A program made the position numbers and the translations under genes. Shown piece after piece: positions 1 to 12,492 of a DNA stretch of 64,000 nt. The DNA comes from Phycomyces nitens (Eukaryota; Mucoromycota; Mucoromycetes; Mucorales; Phycomycetaceae): NCBI GenBank assembly GCA_022702545.1, contig JAHRBC010000001.1, forward strand, positions 9,176,001 to 9,240,000. Direction: 5' to 3'. The notes beneath the pieces are model-generated. The model did not search any database. It saw only the letters and a program-made list of their open reading frames with translations, and had not been told where the DNA came from. How positions within the stretch are numbered: position 1 is the first letter of the stretch; every line of letters starts with the position of its first letter.

Positions 1-2502
1 CTGGTAGCGCAAGAAGGAAGCTGGAGGCAAGACGGAATGTCTGCAAGGCGGTAGAATAAGCGTTATAAGTCATTTGGAAATAAAGACGATGATAAGCTGT
101 GCAAAGAGGAAAAAAAGAAGGACGCCAAAAGGGCTTGTTCTTATAGGAATTTTTTTGGATCTCGTGTCAAACTGATCGATAAGACCCCAACACCAGTGTG
201 AGAAAAAACATGATAACCATCGCTTTTTACTGCTTTCGACCATGTTGATGCAGGTATGATAAAAAATACGCATTATTATTGGCCAGAAGTTGAGATTCAT
301 ATGATAAGAGGCTATAGTGTGTGAGAATATCTGTCTTTTGTTAACGGACCAAGTAAAATTGTCATGGAAACGATGTTTTGCATGTAAAGAAGTAAAGAAG
401 TAAAGAGTTGGTCTTGATCGGTGTATCAGTAACCTTGGAGAGTACAAGTTCAAGAATGGCGATTCTTTAATTTTTGCGTTACTCTAAAGTGGTCCGTGCT
501 TTTTCCAAAAAAAAAGAAGAGCTAATAAAATGTTCTTTTATATAATTTTAAAGAGGTAAAATAAAGATTAATAAAACATACTTGGACTTGCTTGAAATAG
601 CTGGTATAGAGCAGGATACATATTCGATGTTGATTCCAACAAGGTTTTAATAGGTAATGTCAAGAGGTTCTGGTATGGGACTGAATTGCGGAATCAGACG
701 CATAGGTCGATGACAGCAGTCAAAAAATTATTATACATTATACCAAGAAAAATAATCATCCAAAAAAGCTTTGCTTCAAGCACCAGTTGTTTTTTATTGT
801 TCTTGGAGCCTTTTCCTATAGCCTAATCATAGAAATAGGATACATATAAAAATTGGCATGGAAATACTACAAGGCTTTATTCGAATGTGTGGCCAAATGG
901 TTTTAAAAGCAATTAATACCCTCAAAAGAACTTGACAGCTGCATGCATATATTTAGCAAGCATATATATAAGAACAAAAGGCTCTTGATTATACACATCT
1001 GTGGCTAAGCCAAACATAACAGTAAACAAAAGAAGAATCAACTACGTTAAGGTAGTGCTAGAGCCAATTTCAACGTTGAGAGTTAGAGTAGGTTGATATG
1101 GTCAGATGGGACTAAATTCGTATTAAAAGTTCATGATTAAGGCATATCTTTACTTACAAGCTTGAAGATATATATTAAAGGAGAGGCACTCTTAAAATTG
1201 ATGAGTATTGGATATTTGCTCTTTATTGAATGGCTTATTGACCAAGATCTATATACAAACTGTCTTTCCAAGGACACTAATTTCTGGGGTCAGACTTAAA
1301 TTTTAAAATAAAGCTAGATATCATACTGGGTTATACACAAAGTGGAAGAATTGTAGAGGGATGCAGCAATTTGGCTACTCTCCGTCCCAAAGTCCTGGTC
1401 TGAGCCGAAATAAATATTTTGGCCTAAAAGAACTTTTGTCTGCATGTTTAGATGGATGAGCTTCACCTCAATTCTGCTACTCACACTATCCTCGTGGCTA
1501 ATATATATACCTTTACTCTAGACACCTGAAACTACGAGAATTTATGTCCAGAGAGACATAAAACATTGCGGAAATAGGGACAGAGAAATGGTCTTCTTGG
1601 GATCTTGTTCGCTTTGGCTTGGTTTCCAGCTTTCTTTTTAATATAGTTCTTGATACTATCATTGGCAGAAACTTCAGTCGAAACTTTATGGGCTGCCAGG
1701 AAATATCCCGATTTCTTTGTTGGTGATATTGACGGTCTACTATTCCTTATTGTATTGTGTAGCGGAGGCATTTGGTCTGTCCATGATATTTAGTAAGATG
1801 GCTGGTACCTTATTTTGTAGCTTGTCGATCTCTTTATTTTTATTGATATTCTCTAGTGTACTGACCATAATCTGACCTTTACTGATAGCTCGCTGGTTTA
1901 CTTTTGAATATGCTCTAAAATCAATATGGCTAGAAATTTGGAAATTAAAATATGATTCACAGTAAAAAAGAAATGAGATATATGTATTTTTTTTTAGTAT
2001 CTTGAAGGGAATTAAGAGTGTTATTTATTAAATAAATAACATTATGGTTGACTATACAATTGTTCATATTGCCTTGTAAACAGAGTCTCTTTAGGCAATC
2101 ATACTTGTAATTAGAAAAAGAAATTGAACTTGTGAAAGATGAGCCTTTGCTGATGATAATTTTGGCATTTATACTAAACAATATTGAAAAAGAGCGCGAC
2201 TTTGTTATGGTATACATAGACCAACACAACAACAGATATAAACAGATAATATACCAAAATAAAATTGCGATTTCTTAAATATAACCACAGCTTTTACTGC
2301 TTACAAAAAAAAGTTGTAGGGTAGCAAACCCTTTTAAAGCGTAACAAAAAATGTACTTCTCTGGTCGACCAGGCTTCATTTCACCTAATACAGTTGATCT
2401 TTTGATCTCAAAGAAAGATCGATTGAAATTGAAAGAAACTGACTCTTGCACTTCAATACTAGAGATATTTCTACTTTGTAAAATAAGATAATTTATATAT
2501 TG
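1..2502. other. left-edge region without a supported gene
   Basis: This AT-rich stretch holds no reading frame that I can assign. A 127-codon minus-strand frame (70-453) and a 79-codon minus-strand frame (1532-1771) are open, but neither shows a domain or plausible splice partners. The second has a lysine-rich centre and could be a relic of a transposon or gene. No tRNA-like B-box or strong repeat was seen. The 3' side may include downstream sequence of BRF1, which ends at 2503. Confidence 0.4.
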
Positions 2503-5211
2503 TTAGTACTCATCATAGTCATAGTAATTTTCTTCGGTCACAGTAACATCCCAGCCCATCTTGGATCTCGCCTCACGCAATAGGCGCTCATCATCAGCCA
2601 TATCATCAAGGTCCATGTCCTCGTCATCCTCATCATCTTCCACCTCTGGTTTTTCGGCCTCCTCCTCATCTGGTGCTCCACCATTGGATTTGCGTCGTTT
2701 GGTCTGCACATCTCCTGATTCTTCAATAACTTCCCATGAAGAAGTATCAGCCACAGCATCACTAGGTAAATCTTTAAGTGTTCTCTTCAATTTGTCTTGG
2801 GCTTTGATCTTAGCAATTGATTCAGGTGATTCAAACATATCATCAAACACTGCCTGGTTAATTTTCTTGGACAGTTTCTTTTGCATAACCAACTGCTTGG
2901 CTGCTTCTGCCGGGGTATTTGCCTGAGGAGCTCTCTTTCTCTTGCCAGTTTTCTATAATAACAGGGTAAACATAATGAAGCATCAAAGCCAAAAAGACTA
3001 CTTACACCTCGCTTTGTGAAAATTCCATTCTTTCTGTCCATCTCTTGTTTCCTGGCCTTTGCAGCCATTTCCTCAAGGTACTCCTTATTAGCATTGTACC
3101 AGACAATAGTCTTTGTTGTAACTTCTTCACTTGTAAGAATCATGGCTTCAATTTCTTCGTCGTCTACATCAGAAAGACTTTCATCCTGGTGCTGCTTCTC
3201 AACTTCTTTCTCTATAATTCATATATTAGCAATATATCTTTCAGAGCCATTTCTAGTCTTACCTAATACTTCTGTTGCGTCCAATAGGGATTTATCGTTC
3301 ATCCAAGCATCAAGTTCCTGTTCCAACTCTGCAGCATCCTTCGCCATCTCGGGGTTAACGAGATCTGTTGGATCAGGAACAACGAACGTTGTTTGTTCAT
3401 CATCTGGTGCCTTGTCCTCTACAACATCCACTCCTTCAACTGGCTTTTCTACCTGAGTCATGTCATCATCAACAGGCTTTTCTACCTGAGTGGCGTCATT
3501 GTCTTTGGAAGGTTTCTCGACCTGAGTGGCGTCGTTGTCTTGGGCAGGTTTTTCAACCTGGGTGGTATCATTATCGTCAACTGATTTCTCAATCTGTGTA
3601 GCTTCGTCATCAACAGCACTTATCGATGCCAGTATGCCACTTTTGCTGTCGAGGTCTGCATCGGTTGTGGAAGCAATACTATTCTTCAAGAAATCTACCG
3701 AATTAGGCGCCTGCGCCATGTCTGATGCCGTAAGAATAGTATCTTCTTGTATTGCTTTAGGTGTTTGTGCGTATTCAGACTCGTCTAGTTCATCTTCTTC
3801 TTGCTTGATTCTTTCTATGATTCTGTCTGTGATTTTTGCGTCAACTATTGCTATTTCATCGTCTTCTTCGGATGGTGCATCCAGTTGTGAGCTCAACGGT
3901 ATTTTTCCCTTTAAAGTATCAATTGTGTCTTCTTCCTCGTATTCCTCTTCATCCAATTCATCTTTGTCTCCAGCTTTCTTTTCTGCATTTGCCTTTTTCT
4001 TATTCTTCACAAACGCAGGTGGATCGGCCTCTGTTTCTAGCCACATTGTTCGGAAATCTCTCACGCTCAGATTTGAAGACTCGGTTGTGCTGAATTCTTT
4101 CAATCTTGCAAACAAAAAAAGAGAGAGTTAAGTATTCTGTAAAGAAGTTGATCCACATGTATGCCCAACCAACCTCTTTTGAATAGTCACATCTGCAACC
4201 TTTACGATATAAATCATCTCTCGTGTCGTACGTCTAAACCCGTTCACTCTTGCAGCAATAAGTAAGCATGCACCACAGATACCGGCTGGACGACGACCGG
4301 TTCGAATCCAATCACGGTCCATACGCTGTACAAGACGCACGGCATCCTGGGCCACACGCTGAGTGTATTCACCAAAGTCAAGAGCAGCAGCAAAACGGGA
4401 TATATAGATCGATGGATCCACCAGCGGAAGTTTAAGGCAGAGTACACGGACCAATTTAAGAAATGTTGCGCCAAGCATAAACACGTTTGTCTAGAGTGGT
4501 ATATACATATATATATATTCAGTAAGAGTGAAGTTGCTGATTTCTGATCTTACCTGGAGAATATCTGAGAAATCGATCAACATTTGAGAACTTTGTTCGT
4601 TTCTGCACACAATATAAAGACACACGGCTGCAACATGATCACTCTTACGACCTCTTGTGAATCGATTTACCACAGCCAGATTGTAATATCTCTGGGCTGC
4701 CTCTCGGTATCTCTCTGAAAGATGAAGAGCAAACGAGAGTCTGGCAATCTTTTGGCGACCTAGACTGAGAGATTAGTTGACTGTAGAATTATAGACACAT
4801 CTTATGTACTTTAATCTTTATATTGTACCATTTTCCATTGCCTGTTCTTGTCCTGCTTTGCCACCACGGCCACCGAATGGGCCACCTGATGAAATACGTC
4901 CTGTAATTTTATAAATTGGTCAGTATTTTTAGGTGGCCTCGGTATCATTAGTTCAACCATATTTGCTTTACCTGATTCGCCTGCAAAAGAACCGGAGAGG
5001 ACGGTCTTTCCTCCCGACATTTCATGGAAAGATATTTCTGACACCATTGTGTTTTCCTCCAACACCTAAAATCAGACAGCAATTGTGAGTCTATGAAATA
5101 CTGAGAATCAGAAAACATAATCTAATTCATTACTTCACCACATCCAACACAGTAGACTGTGCCAGTCGAAGGATCGCTTTCGACTTTGCTAGATCCACAA
5201 CGACAGCGCAT
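2503..5211 (-). CDS. BRF1: TFIIIB subunit BRF1 (TFIIB-related factor)
   Basis: BRF1 joins TBP and Bdp1 in TFIIIB and recruits RNA polymerase III to tRNA and 5S genes in the nucleus. The ATG at 5209-5211 opens a zinc ribbon (MRCRCGSS, then YCVGCGE). A glycine-rich linker (GGPFGGRGGKAGQEQ) and two cyclin-like repeats follow (GRKSDHVAAVCLYIVCR; RPAGICGACLLIAARVNGF; VRDFRTMWLETEADPPAF). A long acidic linker with a tandem repeat leads to the C-terminal Brf1 homology block (DDEEIEAMILTSEEV, then VWYNANKEYLEEM), and the protein ends in YYDYDEY. At least seven exons are joined by short GT-AG introns. The order and motifs match fungal and animal BRF1, and I see no lesion. The gene lies head to head with the DDB1-like gene and shares about 250 bp of upstream DNA with it. 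Confidence 0.93.
3440..3601 (-). repeat. tandem TQVEKP peptide repeat inside BRF1
   Basis: Five consecutive copies of an 11-13 residue unit built around T-Q-V/I-E-K-P/S, separated by acidic D-N-D-type spacers, are encoded here. The copies are also similar at the DNA level, so they probably arose by recent tandem expansion. They sit in the low-complexity linker between the second cyclin repeat and the C-terminal Brf1 homology block. Confidence 0.85.
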
Positions 5212-5464
5212 ATTTATTGGTTCTTTTGGGTTGATAGAATTCTGTTGAGGATATAGACAAAAGAGTCGAGAAAAAGCCAACAGATGGAATGATTTTAAAA
5301 GTGCGTCTCAACCTTTTTTTTTTTTTTGGGCTGTCGTGATTTGAGAAAAAAACCAAGACAAACACAGTCACGCCAAGGGGATAGGAAGAGGGGAGGATTA
5401 TTCGCATTGACAATGTCGGCTCTCTAAAGATCACACGCTTTAATTCAGGATCTCATTGAGTTGG
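5212..5464. promoter_or_regulatory. shared divergent promoter region of BRF1 and DDB1-like gene
   Basis: About 250 bp separate the two divergent start codons, so both promoters must lie here or overlap the 5' ends. A poly-T run of 13 bases (about 5314-5326) is a nucleosome-disfavouring tract typical of fungal promoters. No TATA box could be assigned with certainty. The call rests on position, not on a known binding site. Confidence 0.5.
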
Positions 5465-8400
5465 ATGCAGAGGATGACTGAAATGTATTCATATTATCGA
5501 TCGACGTGTCAAGGCACTGCAATCCAAAGGGTCTTGCGTGGATCACTGTCTAGCCAGAATGCAGCCGAGATTATATTTATCAAAGTATGCAAACAATATG
5601 ACACCTGTCCTGTTATTACTTCTTTTTTCTTCTTCTCAATACCATTCTTGATGGGACCAATAACACACTCCACCCTTAGGGAAGCTCTGTCCAAGTTTTG
5701 TCAGTTACACCAAGTGCAACTGCAAATGATATGAACATGCTGACAGCTGAATTTGAGCAACCTGTCTTTGGCACAGTGGGCGATGCCCGCCTTATGCATT
5801 GTCAATTTAACGACGCCTCTATGGAAAGCCAAGACGAAGTTTTACAGGGCGACTCGGATAGTGGGTCTATTGAACTGTTTGCGCTCAATACAAGACCAGG
5901 ACATCCAACTATCCGTGGTCAGGATGTTGTGGTGGCTGTTTCAGAATATGGAAAACTGGTCTTCTGGACCCTCACAGCCGCTGAGGATTCCGATTCTTTA
6001 GCTCAGACAGGACGCTTTGAGACCCTGGCTGAAGTAAGGCAGTACATAAACAACATTGCCATCATTATTGTGTCTCAAGGAGAATATGGGAACCATTTGT
6101 ACTAGTTGACCTTGGTTTCCCCTGGCCTAGAGTATACAAAGGTTGGCAAGAAGCTTGCGATTGATCCATTGTAAGGAAAAAATGCACGCGTAGATTTATA
6201 CCCCACACATATATCAAAAAAATCGAACAAACAATGGCAAGAAGAGGACCAAAGGGTACTAAAACGATTGCCAAAATAGCTCCCGTGTGATTGCTGTGTC
6301 TTCTTATCAGGATCAATTAGATGTGCTTATTATGAGCGACATGATGTCTAGGACACACTTTGAACCAGTAACAGGGGTAGGCAATACGTGATTGTAAATG
6401 GGTTATTGAGATTGGATTGCCATTAGATGGGAACTATAATAGAAGAAGGCATCATCTGGCATATGGAATTTCTCTACACACATACCGATTCAACCGACAG
6501 AATACTATTGGCACTTATTGTATACAAGTAAGTCTCACAAAAGGTCTGGTTTATTTACTTTTTTATCTTGATGCTTTTAAAAAGTGATATAGACCGGATT
6601 TGCCGTATGGTAGTCTTTGCGATTGATGTCTCTGATCCACTCAATGTCACTACTGAACGAATTGGACGACTCCCTCTTGACCGAAGCAAGTATTATATCT
6701 TATTAATCCAAATTCCATGCAGCTTATAAACACATACATGTTTTAAAGATACCCCTTTACCTGTCCTGTTGATTCCTTTGGTGTGTTTACCAGAGACATT
6801 TATACTCGTTACAGTAAGTTGGATAGCAATTGGCATCTTCATACAATTCGAGTGTAATGAATCCCTATTGACATTGTCTTAGGAGCAACATGTATGTGTC
6901 TTGACTGCAGATGATATAGCATGTGGCAATGTCATGTATCCCAGCAGCCCTTTACCACGAAAGCCCAACGAAACCTTTTGTATGTCGAAACCACTGCAGT
7001 CTACCGATTGCTTACCTTTGTTTCATACCCCCACAGATCCCCTTTTTACAGCATACTCACTACCCACAGACCCAACTGAAAAATATCTATACCTTGGAAC
7101 CGAAGATGGGCGTATATATAATCTTGATATATCTTTACTAGAAGACATAAAGTGGACACTTGTAGCCCAAGTAAATCCAATCGGACAAGCAATGTGTGTC
7201 ATATCCCCAATGACAATGACTCAAAAGGACGGCACCGAAATTTCTGTCGATGTTATGGTCTATGGTGGCGAGGGGGCTGATAGTCAGGTCATTGCTATAA
7301 ATCACATTGAGGTATGAGTCTAATATTAACATTTGACAGAAAACTAATCAGCGAGTGTTTCTGTAATAAATATCTAGACTGATTCAAGAGTATCTTGCGA
7401 TATGTCCTGTCAAGATAACTTTGTAGTTATCCAGGAATTCACCAATCGTGCACCTCTTATGGACTACCAAATCGTACACGACAAAATAGTACAGCAAGAT
7501 AAGCTGATTACATGCGCAGGACAAGGACAAAATGGTGTTATAAATGTGATTTCACAAGGCTATCAAGCTATCAATGTTGCTGAGCCTAGTTCAGGATGGG
7601 GAAGGTGAGCAATTGTTATATTTTCAAGTGTGTATTTTCTGACAGGTTAAATATACAGATCTACAAATATGTGGAGTGGAATTGCAAACATTAATGGTGT
7701 AGAGACACCTTGCTTGACAGTTTCGTTTATATCTTGCACAAAAGTCATTTCTGCTCAAAGTAAGCCATCTAATCCAAGACTAATCAAATAACAACAGAAT
7801 ATTTTGTACTCTTTAGATGGCGACTTGATAGAAATAACAGATCAAGTCTGCATCAAAGATGATACCAAGACTATTTTCTCGGATACATTTGTTATCAACC
7901 AGACTTTAATGATGATCCAGGTCTATTCAGAGGCTATTGTGATTAGCAAATGTGGAAATAATATGGACTATGGTATGACTATGCTCTTGGTAGAGTACAA
8001 TGCAGCTTATACTTTTGATAACAATTAACGATCAAATGATTATAGAAAGACACTTGACGTGGTCTCCCAAAACCCTTGGCTTGGTCGACAAACATGCTAT
8101 TCGGTTTGCTACTCTATGGAGAAATGAACGAGACGAAATCTATATCAGCTTATGCTTGGACCACGGTGAACAGTATTTTCTTCAGAATCTGGCACTTTTA
8201 CACCAAAACGAAATGTAAACCATAAAGACTCTATTGGAGCTTTTTGATTAATCAGTTGAGCCACCCCATGTGAATTGCTTAGGATATCCATTCAACCCTA
8301 TGGAAACATTGAAATGGAAAGAGAACCGAGCTGCTTGAAATATATTGCTATTGGGTAACTTGGTCTTTGGGTTTTCAAAAGCAACAGAGGTACTGATTTA

Positions 8401-10782
8401 CTTGTAAATAACAGAGAGTCTGCAAATCTACGACATGTTATTGCTGTAGGATCCTTTGACGTTTTGCTAAAGTTTTATCTCGTACAAAATTCCGCCATTC
8501 ACCTTTTATATACTGAAAACCTGGGCAAGTCGCCGTCTATACAAATCCAACAATCTACTTGATCTAATGGACCAACCTTTTAATAGCTCTGACATCTGCA
8601 GGAGAATTCTCGGTCCCAGGATCAATAAGCTTGATAGGTTTCTTTGATAGTGCCACAAATTCACAGCACATCTTGGTTGGATTGAGACAAGGCACACTTC
8701 TTTGCTATAAAATCAATCCGTACGATACCAAATTGATCAACTCCCCACCTATTTCTCGAGAAATTGGGTTGAATGCCGTCTATATAGTACCTTCAAAGAC
8801 ACCTAATTCTGTATTCGCCTACTCAAACACATTGTGGAAGATAGAAATCAGTCCAGGTTCACTGTTTTCCTTCACTATTGAAAGGGTGCTACTTCCAGCC
8901 TTTGATTTTATTGGTTCGGTTGTCGTGTTTGATGCTGGTTCTGCTCTAGGGTTGTCATCAAATTTAGAAGTGATAGCAGTAATAGCCGATCAAACATTCC
9001 ACGTCTTCAAGTTGGCTGATCATAGCCAACCTAATGTGCAGCAGATCCCTCTAGGTGAGGTAAGATATTAAACCCATATTAATAAAGAAATAAATAAATA
9101 AAAACAGCTCTTTAGACTCCTCGCAAAGTTCTCTATGACGATGCAAAGAACTATGCCATGGTTATCACAACAACACGCAATAGAAAACCTGGTTTACAAC
9201 TAGTAGACACAATCAGGTAGATCTTGGTTGCAAGCTAAATGAACTATATTTCTTGATATTGATTATTATTTTTGACAGGGGAAAACTGCTTGGGAAACCG
9301 CACATGCTTTTGCCTGATAAATCACAGGATAGAGACACGGTCGTCTTGTCTACAGCTGGTAAATATCATATTCTGTATTAATATCTACGTGTCTAATATT
9401 AGATACATAGAATGGAAAGTACCCCATCGTGGCCGTTCCTACAAGTACTTGTGTGTTGGCATGGGCCATCTCAGAGATTCTCCTGCGTTTAGTAGATCCC
9501 AGACTTCAGAAGAGAAGTCTAGAGCAAACGCTACTGGATCACTACACCTCTATCGTATAAAGGAAACCAGTCGCCCAGAAAAGGGTTCTGTAGGACATCC
9601 AGCGTATAGTTTGCATTCAGTATGGAACCAGGATGGACTCTCGGATGGCGTCTATGCCATTTGTCCTCATTCAGAAGGGTAACTGAAAATCAAGGAAGAG
9701 TATAAACTAAATACTGATATAACATCTAGACTTTTGTTTTCAACAGGAAATGTAATTCATCTTTATCATCTTGACCCTGTCAAGGGAAGGTAAGCAATAC
9801 ATGCAAATATTAGAGATACTAAGGCCATGTATATTAGATTGGTTGAAATTACACGCAAAGCTTCGCGTTCTTTTATTACATCTATCAATGTGATGGGAGA
9901 TCGTATATGTATTACCTCTCATACAGAGTCCATCTCGTTTTATATATTCAATCGACAGACAAACCAACTTGAATTTTCCAAAAGGTAATCTATAATACAT
10001 GGTTTCTTGTAACTAATCTCAACACACATTCTTAGTGATCCTATTTCTCGGTCAATTCACCATCTGTTGATGATTAATAGCCGTATTGCAGTTGGCATGA
10101 ATTATTCTGGAGGAATGGTTGCATTATACGATGATCCAGGTAAGTTCATCAGAAAACTCCAAGAAGCCATTGATGAACTGACAATTTTTCAGACGACAAG
10201 TCTTTTGAGCAGCGTCTCGTCAAATTATTCTCTTTCCACCATCCCGACATCATTATCCGACCCAGCTTTGGCACACTGAAAGCTACCTCTCTCTTTTATC
10301 ATAGCCAAAAGAGACTCTCTAGCCATATATTGTCCTGGACTGAAGGGTTTGATCCAGAAGAACCACCCCACTCAGAGCCTATCTTTGGCTGTACGATTGC
10401 TGGTGGAATTGTGACCACAAATCGTATCAGCCCTTCTCTTTATGCCTTGCTGTTTGCTCTTCAAAATCAGCTTCTTCGATATGGGCCCACATCTCCTCTT
10501 CTTGGGACTTGGCGTGACTTTTGTAAATGGTATAGCCGTCTATCTGGAGGAGAATATCATGCAATTTACGGCGACCTTATCTCTCTCTATATGCGCCTAT
10601 CTTCTCGTGAACAACGCGCACTGGTGGAGAGCAATTCGATGGGTGATATTGTCTGCTCTGTGCAGCCATTCCTTACATCCTCGGATTTGGTCGAGTTGTC
10701 ATCTCAATTGGACGAGAATCGATCAGATATTGTCGCAGAGGTGCTTCGACAGCTAGTTCAAGAACTGGAGACCTATTGCTAA
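5465..10782 (+). CDS. DDB1/CPSF-A superfamily beta-propeller protein (MMS1_N type)
   Basis: This multi-exon gene encodes a large protein of the family that includes DDB1, RSE1/SF3B3 and CFT1/CPSF160. The N-terminus (YRSTCQGTAIQRVLRGSL) has the DDB1-like opening. Family blocks follow: VSPGLEYTKVGKKLAIDP, then SRVIAVSSYQDQLDV, then a central VPGSISLIGFF-HILVGLRQGTLL segment equal to the IPRSIL...LLCALGDG segment of DDB1. The C-terminal CPSF-A region ends in VAEVLRQLVQELETYC. Members act as multi-propeller scaffolds in cullin ligases, splicing or mRNA 3' processing; which role applies here is not decided by sequence. Three in-frame ATGs (5465, 5474, 5483) could start it. About fifteen introns can be traced and two appear to be GC-AG. 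An unclear stretch near 8220-8460 may hide an extra exon boundary. Confidence 0.82.
6686..6748 (+). other. probable GC-AG intron
   Basis: The donor reads A|GCAAGT and the acceptor TTTTAAAG|AT. Only this GC donor joins the upstream IGRLPLDR segment to TPLPVLLIPLVCLPETF in the frame expected for the DDB1-like family. The neighbouring GT would put the next exon in a different frame. Confidence 0.65.
8525..8601 (+). other. probable second GC-AG intron
   Basis: The donor reads CTGG|GCAAGT and the acceptor ATCTGCAG|GA. Joining gives YTENLG + EFSVPGSISLIGFF, which matches the conserved LGG...IPRSIL block of the DDB1 family. No GT donor nearby gives an open join. Confidence 0.68.
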
Positions 10783-10878
10783 TAAGTTGGGTTGAATGGA
10801 TTCTAAGAAAAGAGGTGGTTTGTGGGCCAGACAAATGCCGTGGTTTATTCGAGATTTTTCTTTTTTCTATAACCATTT

Positions 10879-11524
10879 TTAATGATGGTGGTTCATTTCG
10901 AATCGGACACCGCCTGTAAAGCATAGCCAACAAAGCATTAGCAAAATATAAAGGAGAATCACCATTAAATTATCATTGTACTTACAGTAGCCGCATGCAT
11001 GAGCTCCAGGTTTATCCTATAAATTAATAAATCGTTAAGACATGTATTTTAATCTCAAGAGAATCTTTTTACCAAGTTGATATAGACCTTGGGGTGACCC
11101 AAAGCTCCTCCGCCTAGATATTTATAAGAAGTGCTTGTTATTGACCAGTCTATCAGTCTATCAGTCTCATTATTTCCCTACCACCGTTGCAAGATGTTAC
11201 GCGCTCTGACACGAATTGGATTGGCTCTTCTGCAATTAATTCAATGGCAGCCATGGGGTTGGGCTGCAATAATTATCGTCTTTAATTGTCTTTCTTGTTT
11301 TTGCATGGATGTTTAATGCTTGTTACCTGGGTAGCGAGATCAAACTGCTCAAAGCGGGGGCCAGACAGAGCAGAGTCCTTGGAGCGCTGGGACTTGGACC
11401 AGGTTCCGACAAAGTTGGGTGCCTGCTGGATCTGAATGCCAGTCTGCTTGGCAGCCTGCTCCAAGGAGGTGGTGTAGGCTCTGACGCTGGTGCGACGAAC
11501 GGCGGCGATGGTGCTGCGAAGCAT
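10879..11524 (-). CDS. NDUFS6: NADH:ubiquinone oxidoreductase subunit NDUFS6 (13 kDa, zf-CHCC)
   Basis: This is an accessory subunit of mitochondrial complex I that binds zinc and is needed late in assembly. The ATG at 11522-11524 begins an arginine- and serine-rich presequence (MLRSTIAAVRRTSVRAY) expected for import into mitochondria. Splicing joins MAAIELIAEEP, then [20 protein letters not shown], then DKPGAHACGYC, then GVRFEMNHHH and a TAA at 10879-10881. Together these are the zf-CHCC signature (C..[14 protein letters not shown]..C-YC). There are at least five coding exons. One intron near 11150 carries a short CTATCAGT-type repeat. The frame is intact and length is normal for the family. 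It converges on the DDB1-like gene, with fewer than 100 bp between stops. Confidence 0.93.
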
Positions 11525-12492
11525 AGTAATTGTCTTTCTGTAGATATGAGTGGAAAGGGGAGGGGGTCTTTACATTGTTTTGTATATGATTAGGTGAACT
11601 ACAATTCATTACCCGGCGCTCATTTTGTTACGTCACTAATGAGCGTGGCTTGCTTTCAGTTGCTCATCTCTCACATTTACGATTCTCAAGGCATTCTATA
11701 ATGATATTTGACAATGCAATGTTTATATACATGTCTGTTGCGCACCATAGCCAGTTTTATGAGGCTTAATTGCAAGGTCTATCAAATTATGGTTGTAAAT
11801 TTGTTGTAGAACAAGAATCATGTTGCTCATTGTCCACCAACTCTTGCATCAATTATTTAAAGAAGATATAATGTATTCATTGGGACACTTTGAATTCCTC
11901 GAGTAGTCATTTTATAATTCGCTTTGAAAAAGGGTTTTATTCATTATATGTGCAGGATCTTTTGGATATGATTAAATTCATGAAGCCAATTCAATATAAT
12001 AATGGAAGAATATTGACTGGTCTATTATAAATACATTTCAATATCTTTGGATCCTCAAAGCCAACCATGTAATAAACCCATTTCCAACTGGCAATAAATC
12101 ATGCCAGTATATCTTGATATCAGTGTCTAGGGTAGAATTAAAATGGATAATGCAAGTATACATTCTTATATTGCAAACTGAGTATCTGGATAAATTATAC
12201 TCCTTGCTAATATACAAGAAAATCTTGCTATTATAAAATTCAGGGTCAACATCTTTACTGTGATTTTACCAAACAAGGTACCAAATTAGCCAAAGTAGAT
12301 CATCAATTGTCTATGAGTATTTACTTTAAATCCACCATCAAAGCCTCTCGTTTAATCTTTCTTAAAAAGGGCTTCTTTTAATAGATAAAGACAATATCTT
12401 GAAAAAAAAAGAGACTGGAATGGTTGAAATATTTGGAGACAAATCACCATGGTGGCGTTTTTATTATTATTTTTGCAAGTCTAAAAATCTGC
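11525..12492. other. intergenic region between NDUFS6 and EF-1beta
   Basis: This 968 bp of AT-rich DNA lies upstream of NDUFS6 and downstream of the EF-1beta gene. It should contain the NDUFS6 promoter (pyrimidine-rich just upstream of the ATG) and the EF-1beta 3' UTR. No open frame, RNA gene or repeat was recognised. Confidence 0.6.

Noticed and set aside
70..453. 127-codon minus-strand frame
   Set aside because: Open, but with no family resemblance, no plausible splice partners and a composition like random AT-rich DNA.
4290..4325. GGTTCGAATCC, a match to a tRNA B-box
   Set aside because: It lies in a conserved BRF1 exon and no A-box or cloverleaf can be formed around it.
8218..8640. apparent frameshifts in the DDB1-like gene suggesting a pseudogene
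   Set aside because: Most are explained by short introns, including a GC-AG intron, and conserved blocks continue in frame on both sides; RNA data would settle it.
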